From: Dromaius novaehollandiae
Taxonomy: Eukaryota; Chordata; Aves; Casuariiformes; Dromaiidae
Assembly (NCBI RefSeq): GCF_036370855.1
Contig: NC_088110.1
Location: 23,431,501-23,495,500, forward strand
Reading direction: 5' to 3'
DNA: 64,000 nt
Position numbers and translations under genes: made by a program. This document shows positions 47,049 through 59,000 of the stretch, one piece after another. The notes under the pieces were generated by a model, which saw only the letters and a list, made by a program, of their open reading frames with translations, made no database searches and had not been told where the DNA came from. How positions within the stretch are numbered: the first letter of the stretch is position 1; each line of letters begins with the position of its first letter.

Positions 47049-50000
47049 CTGCAGGGAGACAGCAGGCTCAGCACGGTGCCAGGCTCAGGGGACCCAGCCA
47101 GGGACACCCCAATGAGCCCGGGGCTCGCTACGGGGGTCTCCAGCTCGGCCAGGCTGGGGGACGTGTGTGCACCCCTGCCTGGCACCTGGGAGCAGGGGAC
47201 AGGCAGAGCGATGCTGAGGTCCCACCTTCTCCGTCTCGCGGCTGCACTTGATGATGAAGATGTTGGCATAGATGTCTTCCACGCACATCCAGTTGGACAG
47301 CGACAGCGTAGTGTCGGTCCAGACCCAGTCCATAACGGCCCGCAGCTCCACCAGGAAGGGCACGAGGCGAAACCTGCCAGGGATGGGGAGGGGGGGCTGG
47401 TACGGCAGCGTCCACCCTGCCCCAGCAGCTGCCCTGCACCAGGACAGCCCCCGTGCTCGGCCCCGCGCCGTCCCCCCGCCCTGCGCCCACCGCCCCGTAC
47501 CCTTGGAAGAGGAAGAGGTTGAGGTGGTTGTATTTCTTGGTGAGGAAGTTGCCCAGGATGCGGGTAGGGTAGCCGCAGCGGATCTGGTAGGCGGACAGCG
47601 AGAAGTAGATGCACTTCACAAAGTACCACAGCTGGGCCACCGTGTTGAGGCTGAACAACCTGCAGGCACCACGGTGGGGACCTGTAACTCCTCCGGTCAC
47701 CCGATCCCCCCCAGCTGGACCAGGCTGGGCCACCACGTGGGGCCGGTGGCTCCCAGCAGCACCAAGGGCTGGCAAAATGAAGGCAGCAAGCAAATGCCAC
47801 GTGGCCTTGGCTCTGGGTACCCCTGGGCACCCTCAGCCCCAGCGTGGGCCACCCATGGGCCACCCCCCACCAGGCATCCCCAAAGGATGCTCGGCAGCAC
47901 CGGGGTGGGGGGCACGGCAGGGCGGGTACCTTTCGGTGACGGCCGGCAGGATGAAGAACATCCAGAGGTGGATGCTGAAGACCAGGATGACCTGGAAGAT
48001 GAGCTTGCCCAGCACGGTCTTGCGGAGGTAGAGCGCGCGGTCGATCACCATGGTGGTGAACTGTATGAGCAGCATGACGAGGAAGGCCTCCGGCACCTGG
48101 TCGTCTGACAGCGAGGACGTGATGTCGGCAGCCGCCGAGTGTTTCTGGAGACACAGGAGACGTCAAGACGGGGCCTGGCCTGCCCCATGCCCACCCCAGG
48201 GCTGGCTGGCAGGGTGTGTGGACACCCCACAGGAACGCCCGTGGCCCCACTCACCCCGAAGGCCCAGAAGCCAAAGATGATGATGATGAAGTCAACCACG
48301 TCGGCCAGGAACATGAAGGCGTAGACGTCGGTGGCGGCCCGGTGCTGGGTGTGCAGGATGTCCCAGAAGAAGCCACGCACGGGCCGGTACATGTTCTGCG
48401 CCCTGGAGGGGACAGAGGGGACGGGTGTCCTGCAGGCCACGTGCCACAGCCCCCCACCCCGGCCGGCACCACGGGGCACTCACATAGTGAGGAAGAAGAG
48501 CTTGACCCGGAGCCCAAACGCCTTCAGCTTCTCCCGAGAGTGGCTCTGCTTCGCCTCTTCCTCCTCATCCTCCTCCTCTTCCTCCTCCTCCCCACCATCC
48601 CCTGCAGGTGAGACACGACACAGGCATCGGCCTGGGGACAGCAGGGCCAGGGCACGTGGGACTGCATCCTGCCCGGCCCCAGTACCCCTCCACCCCGGGG
48701 GACGTGAGCCCTGGCCCTCGTCAGGGTGCTCAGCACCCTCCGGGCTGCAGTGGCTGAGAAGCACCGTTCACCTTCCTCCACAGCCTCCTCCTGCTTCTTG
48801 CTCCAGCGCTTCTTCTTCCTCCGGAAGCGGAGGTGACTGCCGCCAGCCCCGGTGCCCTCATCCTGCCCCACGGCACCGTCCTCCTGCTCCGGCCTCACGG
48901 CCGCTCCCGGCACCCCCAGCTCTGCCAGCGCCTCCGTCCCCTCCTCGCCGGCCGCCGGGGGCTCTGCTTCCTCCCGCCGCTCCTCCTCGTCCTCGTCCTC
49001 CGCCCGCTGCTTCTTGGCAAAGGGGTCCTCCTCGTGGTCCCACAGCCCGTAGCACTGGGAAAGGCCGTGGGTTAGCGAGAGCCCCTCCGATGGCGACGGC
49101 GCAGCCGGGCAGTCCCCGGCGCCGGACGGGGCGCTGGGCCGCGAGCCCCCTGCCCGCAGCGGTGCCGGTGCCCCGGGGCTCACCAGCAGCAGCGAGCGGT
49201 GGAAGAAGAGCGCCAGGAGCTGGATGAGGTCGTACTTGATGTAGCGGTCGGTCTTCTCCAGGCCCAGGATGCGGGGCGGGAAGAAGGGCTTGCCCTCGTT
49301 GCGCACCAGCATGGCGTAGCTGTTCCAGGGGAAGAACCCGAACTGGAAGAGGTATTTCACCACCACCATCACCTGCGGGGAGGCGGGGGTCAGCGGGGGG
49401 CAGCTGGGGCCCGGCGGCCCCCTGCCCGGCCGCTCCGGCGGCACGGCCCGTGCCCACCTCGGTGAAGATGATAGCGGTCATCCAGAAGCGCTTGCTGGGC
49501 CGGGGGACGGAGAGCATGGCCCAGAGGAAGACGAGGATGGGCAGGAAGAGGGAGATGACGGAGGCGGTCACCATGTTGTTGAGGATGATGATGAAGTAGC
49601 AGAGCAGCTCGGAGTGGGCGGCCACGCAGTGGTAGGCGGCCAGCAGCAGCTTGAGGAAGCGGTTGTGGGACCGGTAAAACTGATCCGACTCTTCCAGCGT
49701 GGCGAAGTAGAGCCGCCTGCGGGACACGCGGGGGCTGAGCCCGAGCGGGCTGCACCGCGGCCACCCCGGGGTGCCACCGTCCCGGGTGCCTCGCACCGGC
49801 CCCCCATCCCAGCGCCGGTACCTGTTCAGGAGCAGCTCGCTGGCGGTGCGGGTCCGGTTCTGGGGAAGGGCCAGGAGCTCCCGCGAGCCGGCCACGTCCT
49901 CCCGCGAGCCCAGGGCCGGCACCTGCTCCTGGCTGCCGCCGCGCTGCGCCGGGTAGCCCCCGGGGACAGCCTCGGGGCGCTCAGCCCTTTGGCCCAGGTC

Positions 50001-53000
50001 GGCTCCTTCGCTCCCGCTGGGGACGGCAAGGGGACGGGGTCAGCCGCTCCCCCGGCAGGCAGTGGGCACCGTGCCCGGGCGATGCCGGAGGACACGGGGA
50101 CAGGGAGGGATGCACAGGGCCCCGCCGCCCAGCCGAGCCCCTCGGGGCCATCTATGCACCTGCCTTGAAGCGATGCCGTTTTGGGGGTCGGTGGCCCCGG
50201 CCGCCCGCTGGCTCAGCTCCTTGGTGCCATCGTCCGGCGGCACCAGGTACAGCTCGTCCAGGACGCCGCGGTGCACGTCCTCTCCCTGCAGCGGGCACAG
50301 CGTCAGTGCCACCACGCCGTGCCCCACGCCGTGCCATGCCCCGCGCCGTGCCCCACGCTCACCTTGGCCAGCCGCTGGGTGAGGACGTATCTCTCGACCC
50401 GCAGCACCGTGGACATGTCCGTGTGCTCCTTGGTGAAGGCGTCGAGCCACTGCGTGAGGCCGTCCACCATGGCCTGGCACAGCACCCACAGGAAGCGCAG
50501 GGTGTTCAGCACCCGCTGCACCACGTTCCCCCGCTCTGCGACGGCGAGGAGAGAGGGCGGCGCTTCACACCAGCTCGGCCCCCCCCCGGGGGCCCTGGCA
50601 GCCCCCCGTGCCGGAGCCGTGGGGGTCCTGCCTGCCACCTACCTGATTCTTCCTCCTCCTCTTCCTCCTGGCCTTCAGCCTCTGCAGGCGCCTCAGGCTC
50701 TGATGCCCTCCGCCCTCTGCCATCCCCTGCAAGGAAGGTGGGTCACGTCCCCCCAGCCCAGCCACTGCCCCAGGGAAGGGGGTGCACACACACTCGCCTC
50801 TGCCCCCGACACTGTCACGACAGCTCCCCAACCTGCTGGCACAGCTCTGTGCCCGTCACTGAGTGTGTAAACGCATCCGTCTTAAAAGCCAGAGCAGGCG
50901 CCAAAGGAGAGCTTGTGCTCAGCCCTATTATAGACATCAGAGAGTCCCCTCACGCAGGAAACCTCGCTGAGACGATGCTCTCCTTACGGGGTCCCAACAG
51001 ATCAGCGGCCACCGTGCCAGGCGGGGTCCCCTCCTCGCACCCCAGCCCCATTTTGGAGCCAGGTGAAACGGGGCCGGGGCAGCAGTGCTCCCACCTGCAG
51101 CGAGCTCGGAGTCCGGCTGCTCCAGCTGCTGCTGCTCCTGCTGCCTCAGCGCCGTCTTGGTGTTGGTCATCCAGGCTTGGTAGGCCAGCTGCGCCGGGAG
51201 AGACGGGGCCGTGAGCGCCCAGCGGGCACCGCCAGGTCCCCCCTGGTCCCCCGCTGCCGCCGGGGCCGCGCTCACCTGGAAAGCACTCTGCTTGCCCGGC
51301 CGCGGCTCCTCCGGCACGGCCTCCTCCTCTTCCTCGCTGTCCGACTCGAAGAGGAAGTATTCACCCGAATGCAGCACTGCAGGGCGGTACGGGGTGTCAC
51401 GGCACGGCACGGGGTGCCACGGCATGGCCGGTCCCCGGGCAGACCCCGCTGCCGTCTCCCCGGGTCTCTGCCTGACCGCGGTGCCGAGGGCACCCACGGG
51501 TGTCCCCGCCTGAGACAGCAGGGCTGAGGACTCAAATCGGATGTCCCCAAAGAGGAGTCCCTCTGGCGCTGGCATCCAGAGAGGCTCCGGTACGTGGCTC
51601 TCTGCAGCCGGCCGGGAAGCACCGGTAGCCCTGGCCGCGGCCTGGCCCCCCCAAGTCATCGCCCTGTTAGTGCCCGAAAGCAGGAAAAGCCCCAGTTAAC
51701 ATCCTGCAGCCGAGAGAGGGGATGGGGGACATGCGGGGGCCACCTTCCCGAAAGCACCGTCACCGCCGCTCCGTGCAGCCCCCGCGGGTGTTAGCGGCCC
51801 CGGCGGAGGGACCTTGCCGAGGGGCTGTGCCCCGGTTAGTGCCCCGTGCCGGGGCAGTACCTGCGGCGTGGTCTAGCCATGGCCGCCACCACCGCTCCCT
51901 CTGCCGGGAAGGGTCCGCCTGACCGCCGGGCTCTGTGGAACGGCACACGGGGGCTGAGCACTGCCGCGCTCGTTGCATCTCCCCCCGGGGGGGGCAACCA
52001 GAGAGGGAAGGGGCGGTTCACCGCAATGCTCCGCAAGACGGTGCGGGGGCTCCTCGCCGGTCCCCAGCCACCGAGGACGTGGGACGAGGAAAGGGGCACT
52101 GGTGACAGGTCGGGGCCACCCCACCGTGCCCCGAGAGGGGACGGGAGAGGCTGGACGTGCCGGGACGCCCGGGGCTGCCCCCGGCTCTCACCTGGCCTGG
52201 CCTCATCCTGGCCCTCGCCAGCGCCGCCGGGCAGCCGCTCCTGGTGGTACTTCTCCTGCTTGGCCCGGATCCGCTCCATCCTGCAAGGCACGGGCTGCTC
52301 CGGAGCTGCTCCCGACGGTCACCGCGCCGCGTCCCCACACCTCCCCGGGGGACGTCCCAGGGCACGGGGGAGTCCCAGTGCGCCAGTGGCTAAGGGGGGC
52401 CCCGGGAAAGCGGGGGGGGGGCCCAGGCGTCCCCCCCAAAAACTGACTCACTGCCGTTTGAGCTGGGCCAGCGACTTCTTCTCGGCTTGCCGGTGCGAGC
52501 GCATGCTCTTCAGGGTGCTGGCCTTGAACAGCGCGACGCCCCTGCGGAGACGGCGCCGGGGGTGAGGGAGGGCACGGCAGCCCCGTCACCCCCCATTGCG
52601 GGGCCCCGGCACCCCCCGACCCACCTGGAGGCCTGCAGCGCCGAGGCCTGGAGGTCCAGCATGACGTGCAGGTAGTAGTGGCTGAGGAAGACACGGCGCT
52701 GGAGCAAGAGGAAGAAGAAGCAGATGCTGTCCCAGATGATGCCGGCCTCCTCCACGGGCAGGGAGCAGTCCTGGTCCTTGCCCATCTCCTTGGCTGGCAG
52801 GGGAAGAGGGGGGCAGGTCAGGCAGCGCTGACCCCCAACCTGCCCCGTGCCTGGGGCCGAGGCGGCAGCGAGGGCGGGGGGATGCCCCGGGGCCCCCTGC
52901 CCGGGCACTCACGGTCGTAGTAGCCCTTGACGGTGCACACCAGGCTGAAGAGCTGGATCACCCAGCAGAAGTTGCTCTGCATTTGCTGCACGAAGACGCA

Positions 53001-56000
53001 GGAGAGGAGCTGCCGGGGGAGAGGGGGGCAGAGCGCGGGCTCAGGCGGCTGCCGGACCCCCGAGCCGCGCCAGCAGCCATTGCCGGCGGTGGCTCGGGGG
53101 GCTCCCGGCTTTGCCAGGATGCAAACCGGGGGCAGGAGCAGCGTGCCGGGGCAGCCACGCGGCACCTCCGCGGGGCAGGAGGGTGACGGGCTCTGGGGGC
53201 ACCGAGGAGCAGCCCCGGCACCACTCCAGGATGCACGGATGGGGCAGGGGGTCCCGGCAGCCTAGTGCCCTCACCGACAGCATGTTTTTGGAGATGATGA
53301 CGGTGATGTTGTAGAGGATGAGGCAGTCCCAGAGCACGAGGCGAGCCCGCGCCGGCTTGCGCAGCATGGCCGTGCCAAAGAGCAGGAGGTAGAAGCAGGC
53401 GAGCAGGTAGCCGAGGCCGAAGAGGCTGATGCGGGTGGCACCGGTGATGAAGACCACAACCAGGACGAACCAGAAGAGGTAGCGGAAGACCACCACCTTC
53501 ACCATGTCCAGGTACGACCTGCAGGCCGGGGTGCTCAGAGCAGGGTCCCCATCCCCTCCCAGCACCCACATAGCTTCAGGGGGCAGAAACGGGGCTGCCA
53601 AGCAGGGAAGGGGCAACTGGGGGGGGCTTGGCACTACCTCAGTTTGGGGTGCAGCAAGGTGCTACCTGTCCTGTCCCCCCCTAACCAAACCAGCAGGACC
53701 CAAGTGTATGTGCCAGCCTTAGCTGGGGGTCCCAGAGCCTGCTGGGGGGTGGTCCCGATGCCCAGGGGGGTCCCAGTGCTCATCTCAACTTAGAGTTCCT
53801 GGGGTATGAAGCCCCAGGGTCCCAGCCCGGGCTCGGGGAGGTCCTGTCCCAGGCCAGAGGGTACCGTCCTTGTCCCACGGGGTCCTGCCCCAGCCATGAG
53901 GGTCTGGTCCCAGCCCCGCCCTGGGGTCCTGCTGCCCACTGGGGTGCTGTCCCTGGTCCGGAGGAGGCCCAGTGCCGGGGGGCCCAGCCCCACCCTGCGA
54001 GGACCCCAACGCCTGGGGTCCCACCGGTCCCATCCCAGGCCAAGGGGGCTGTCAGTGCTGGGGGGTCCCAACCACGTGCTGGGGGGTCCCATCCCGTCCC
54101 AGCCCCGGGGGCCGCGCGTGCCGCGCCGGGCGCCCACCGGCAGTGGATGAAGTCGGGCGTGGGGTTGTGGGGGTCCCGCGCCGGGTCGAGGCGGTCCGCG
54201 TTCTCGCCGGCGGCCCGCAGCCACTCATCGGTGCGCTCGGCCACGAACACCCGCCACTGCTGGGCCGCGCACAGCAGCAGCACGAAGTCGTCTGCGGGCA
54301 CAGGGCTCAGCCCCAGCACGGCCCCCCCCCCGAGGGGCGGGGCTCATACAGGCCCCACCCCCTCACTGCAAGAGGGTGGGGCCAGCAACAAGCCCCTCCC
54401 CAAGGGGCAGGGCTATTCCTAGGCTCCGCCCCCACATGGATGGGGCCCCACCAAGCTCCTCCCCCAGGAGGCAGGGCTCTCTGCAGGCTCCTCCTACCCA
54501 AAAAAAGGGGTAGGACCCACCCCGACCCCACCCTCCCCAGCTGTCCTGGCAGGGGCCACCTCCCCTCTGCTCACCCTGCCCAGGGGGACAGATGGGACCC
54601 CCAGGGCTGTGCCTGGGGCTCAGGTGCCCCTTGGGGGACAGGGGCATCGGGGGGGGACAGGGCCGGGGCACCGGGTACTCACTGATGAGGTTGGTGGACT
54701 TGGGGGCCATGTAGAAGTCGGGCAGGTAGAGCCACTTGATGAGCGCCGAGTTGATGGGGAGGGAACGGCTCCATCGCCAGGGATAGTCTGGGGGACCGGC
54801 GACCTCAGTGGCACGCTTGCCCCATGTCCCCACGCACAGCCCTCATGTCCCTTACCCGTGTCCCCTTGCCCCTGCCCCTTTCCCGTGCAGAGGGTGGGTG
54901 GCACGCCCATGCATTGCCCCCATGTCCCTTACCCGTGTCCCCTTGCCCCTGCCCCTTTCCCGTGCAGAGGGTGGGTGGCACGCCCATGCATAGCCCCCAT
55001 GTCCCTTACCCGTGTCCCCTTGCCCCTGCCCCTTTCCCGTGCAGAGGGTGGGTGGCACGCCCATGCATTGCCCCCATGTCCCTTACCCGTGTCCCCTTGC
55101 CCCTGCCCCTTTCCCGTGCAGAGGGTGGGTGGCACGCCCATGCATAGCCCCCATGTCCCTTACCCATGTCCCCTTGCCCATGCCCCCTGCCCGGGGGGCA
55201 CGCCCACACACAGACCCCATCGGCACCCCCAGCCCCTCACCCGAGCCCCCTTACCCATGCAGAGGGCGGGCGGCATGCCCACGCACAGCAGGTACTGGTA
55301 GAGGAGGAAGACCACGAGGAAGAGGCAGTACTTGGGCCAGAGGCGGGCGATGGCTGCCCGCCGGCGCCGCGTGAGGATGACGACGAGCCAGCAGCCGTGC
55401 AGGATCACCATGAAGTTCATCCGCTGCCCGATCACGTTCACCGTCATGAGGAAGCAGATCTGGGAGCGGAGGAAAGCAGCGGCTCGGATCCCCACCCCGG
55501 GGTGCTGGGAGCGGCAGTGCCACCCAGGCACCCGGCGCTGCCGCTCCTCACCTCCAAGCCGAATTTGTAGTAGAAGTAGTTGAGGAAGTATTTGGCGCAG
55601 CTGACGAGGCCGCGGTCGAGGTGCTCGCGGGACACGTCCTCGAAGACGGTCTCGGTGACGGGGGCCAGCAGCTGGAACTGCTTGCGGTAGTACTCCTGGC
55701 GCCGGTACACCACGGCCTCGAGCACCAGCAGCAGCAGCACCAGCAGGTGGTTCTGGGCAGGCGAGAGGGTGCTCAGGGCCTCGGGGTGGTGCCGAGCACC
55801 CGTCCCCGTGGCCCCTGCTCGATGCCCATGTCAGCAGCGCGTGGGGGGTCTCCGTGGGCACCTGGGGCGGGAGCACTGAGCGGACACGCACGGGGGGTCC
55901 TGCCTCCCCCCTCACCCACCTGGATGTAGCCCAGGCTGGGGAAGCCCTTGCGGATGCCGAACCAGTTGGCGGGGTCCACGGGGCCCCGGTACAGCGTGGA

Positions 56001-59000
56001 GTTGCCCAGCTCCTCCGGGCTCAGGTTGGTGGCATTGTGCTGGGGCTGCAAGGGGAGCGCGAGCTGGGCGTCAGCACCCCAGGCAGACCCTGCCAGCGGC
56101 TGGATCCCCCCCGGAGCCGGGCATCTCCGGGCAGACCCTGCCTCTCCCAGCACCCGGGCACCAGGCATCCACAGCTCGGTGGCCGTGGCACCCCGCTCGC
56201 TCCCCAGGCACCTGGGTGCAGTTGCTGGAGTACTCGCTGGGGTTGACGATCTTGAGCTGGTAGAGCATCTTGCAGACGATGATGATGCAGGTCCAGATGG
56301 TGGAGAGGCAGGAAGCCATGTGGCGGAAGCGGCAGTAGGGCATGGCGAAGGCCCACAGCAGCACCAGCAAGAAGTTCATCAGTGAGACCTAGGGGAGCAG
56401 CAGCGTCACGGCCCGGCCACCACCACGGGCAGAGGTGCCGGTGCCCTCCAGGGCACGTCCCAGCAGGTGCCCCTACCTCCTGCAGGGCCACCCAGACGGT
56501 GTAGAGAGCCACGAGTTTGAGGATGTGGAGCTCGAGCAGGCGCCTCAAGAAGACCTGTGTGCGGGTCAGCCTGTCCGAGAAGGTCCAGCCCAGCACGATG
56601 AGGCGCTCCAGCACCAGCCCCCATTTGGTGGGCGCTGCGGGGACACAGCCTGTCACTGTCCCACCCCTGTCCCAGCTTGGAGGACACCCCATCCCATCCT
56701 GCGTCCCCCCTGCCCCATCTTGGAGGATGCCCCATCCCCACCCTGCTTGTCCCAGCTCCAAGGACGTCCCATCCCACCCCGCACCCCTCCTGCCCTGCCC
56801 CAGCTCGGCGGACGCCCCATGCCACCCCGGTACCCTGGGAGATGGTGTCGGAGTCGTCATCCTCGGCCCCGGCGCTCTCGGCAGCGGCCGCATCCCGCAG
56901 CAGACGGCTCCCGTGCAGCTCCTCGGGCCTGCGGGGAGGACAGCTCAGCCGCGGGCCCAGCGCGCACCGGCGGCACCCGGCGCGGGGCCCTACCTGGGGA
57001 TGTGGCAGGGCTGCGGCTCGGCCGCAGGGATGTGCTCCAGGTCGGTGATGCGCATGAAGGGCCGGTGGAAGTAGTGGAGCTGCAGGATGCAGGCGAGGAG
57101 GAAGAAGCCCGGGATGAGGGTGCTGGAGAAGAGCTCGGAGACGCTGAACTGCTCCAGGCCCAGGTCGCCCAGCCTGGGCAGGAAGAGGCAGGTTAGAGAG
57201 GTGGGACGGATGCGGCCCCACGCTCTCCTGGACCAGCCAGCAGGCATCCTCGGCAGAGCCCAGCTAGCCGGAGCCCAGAGCCGGCGCTCCTGGTTTCAAG
57301 CCCAGCGCCCCGTGCCTCAGTTTCCCCATGTGCAATGGGCAGAGCCCAGCCCAGCACCAGCATCTCTTGGCCGCGTCTCAGTCCCTGCCACCCTGCTGCG
57401 GGGACGGCGGCGGTGGGGACACTCACTGCTCGTTGGTGAGACCCGTCAGGTTCCTCCAGTACATGGGGAAGTCCTCGAACTGGAAGGTGTACACGGCGAT
57501 GAGCACCAGCATGGTGTAGGCCACCACCAGCCACCAGAAGCCCTTCAGCACCTTGCGCCACAGGCTGTAGTACACCTGCGGGGACAGGACCGTGACGTCC
57601 CCTCGCACCGCTGCCCATGCCTTGGGGACAGGCCGGCACCGCGCGGGGTCCTGGGCGCCCGGCCGGGGCGGCCCTACCTGGAAGAGGGTGAGGCAGAGCA
57701 GGAAGAGGAACATGTAGACGATCTTGTAGACGACGAGGCGCCCGGCGAAGCTCACCACGATGAACATGCCGGCGCACACGCAGATCCAGTACTTGGCGTA
57801 GAAATCCCGCACCAGGGCCCCCAGCGCCTTCAGCACGTCCTGCTGCCGGCTGGGCTCTGCAAGGCACGGAGCTGCTCGGAGTCGGGCACGGGGCACAGAT
57901 CCGCCCGGACGCCTGGGTCCCCCGGGAGCACGCTGGCCCGGCTCAGCATGCTCACATCGCTCAATCCCCGCTCCTGCCGGGCACAGCAGGCACGGGGAAA
58001 CCCCGGTGGGGGTGCCCGGCTGGCAGTGCCCCTCGCACCTTCACCCCAGGATGATGGGGAAGGGCATCGCATGCCCACGTGGCATGGGGAGCCGGGGCTG
58101 GGGCTCCCCTCCAGGCTCGGAGGGCACCCGTGTCCCCAGCCTGGCCTAAGCGCGGTGCAGGGACCCCGGCGCGCTCACCCGTGTCCGAGACCGTCACCTC
58201 CAGGAGCGGGGTGGACGGGCACTTCCTCGTCAGCAGCTTCTCCTTGACGAACTGCCGCACCAGGAGCCAGAAGGTGAGGGTGAGCAGGAGCTGCGGGGAC
58301 AGGCGGTGAGCGGAGACAGCCCCGGCCAGCCGCCGCGGGCACGGGGACGGGGACGGCCCGGGCTCACCTTGGCCCCCAGGTCCAGGCAGGGGTACTTGGG
58401 GCGCACCAGCCCCAGCTGCTCGAGGCTCATGAAGCCGACGCGGGTGGGCAGCTCGGGGGCCAGGTCCATGCCCCAGACGTACTGCAGGCTGCAGAGGGTG
58501 ATGCCGTAGAGCAGGACGAAGGGGGAGCAGAGCATGGCGAAGTGGTGCCGGCTCCGCACGATCCAGATGAGGCAGGCCCAGAGCAGCAGCACGAAGGTCA
58601 GCCAGCTGTGGTACGTGATGCTCCACACCTGGAGCAGGGAGGGAGCACGCGGCCGCTCGCCTGGGCTGTCCTGCCACCCCGGGGACCTCCCCGGCCCCCG
58701 CGGGTGCCCGGTGGCCCCCCAGCCCCACGCGCCCCTCACCATCATGGCAATGAGGGCGCAGACGTAGCTCTGGTCCATGATGACGTGACCCAGCCTGTGC
58801 AGGGGCAGCCGCTCCGAATGCCGCTTCTTGCCTGGCCACAGCGGGAGGGAGCCGTGAGACCCCCCCCTCCCCCAGCATAGCCCCCAGCCCTCCCCATGCC
58901 CATCCTGGAGCTGGGCCGCAGACGCTGGGCATTGCCCCATATGGCACCGGACACTGCCCCCAGGCCCCCTCCTGCCCCAGGAGGGGCAACTGCCCCCAGC

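Larger units (their letters stand above)
54683..57856 (-). other. PIEZO1: PIEZO1 exon block 2: middle blade
   Basis: Exons: 57856-57678, 57575-57427, 57173-56994, 56928-56834, 56634-56477, 56388-56212, 56045-55920, 55752-55552, 55459-55255, 54787-54683. Conserved words include [71 protein letters not shown] and [18 protein letters not shown]. The acidic linker in 56928-56834 is shorter than in human. The donor end of exon 55459-55255 is related to the neighbouring 77-bp minisatellite. Confidence 0.94.

Noticed and set aside
51933-52191. A PIEZO1 exon starting at 51900 (directly before RERWWRPWL)
   Set aside because: That acceptor leaves the phases inconsistent. The acceptor before 51932 restores phase with both neighbours and adds PGG residues resembling human, so it was preferred.
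54844-55200. Regular 77-bp repeats considered as a CRISPR-like array
   Set aside because: Units are contiguous without unique spacers, the locus is a vertebrate intron, and the repeat is explained by exon-end amplification.
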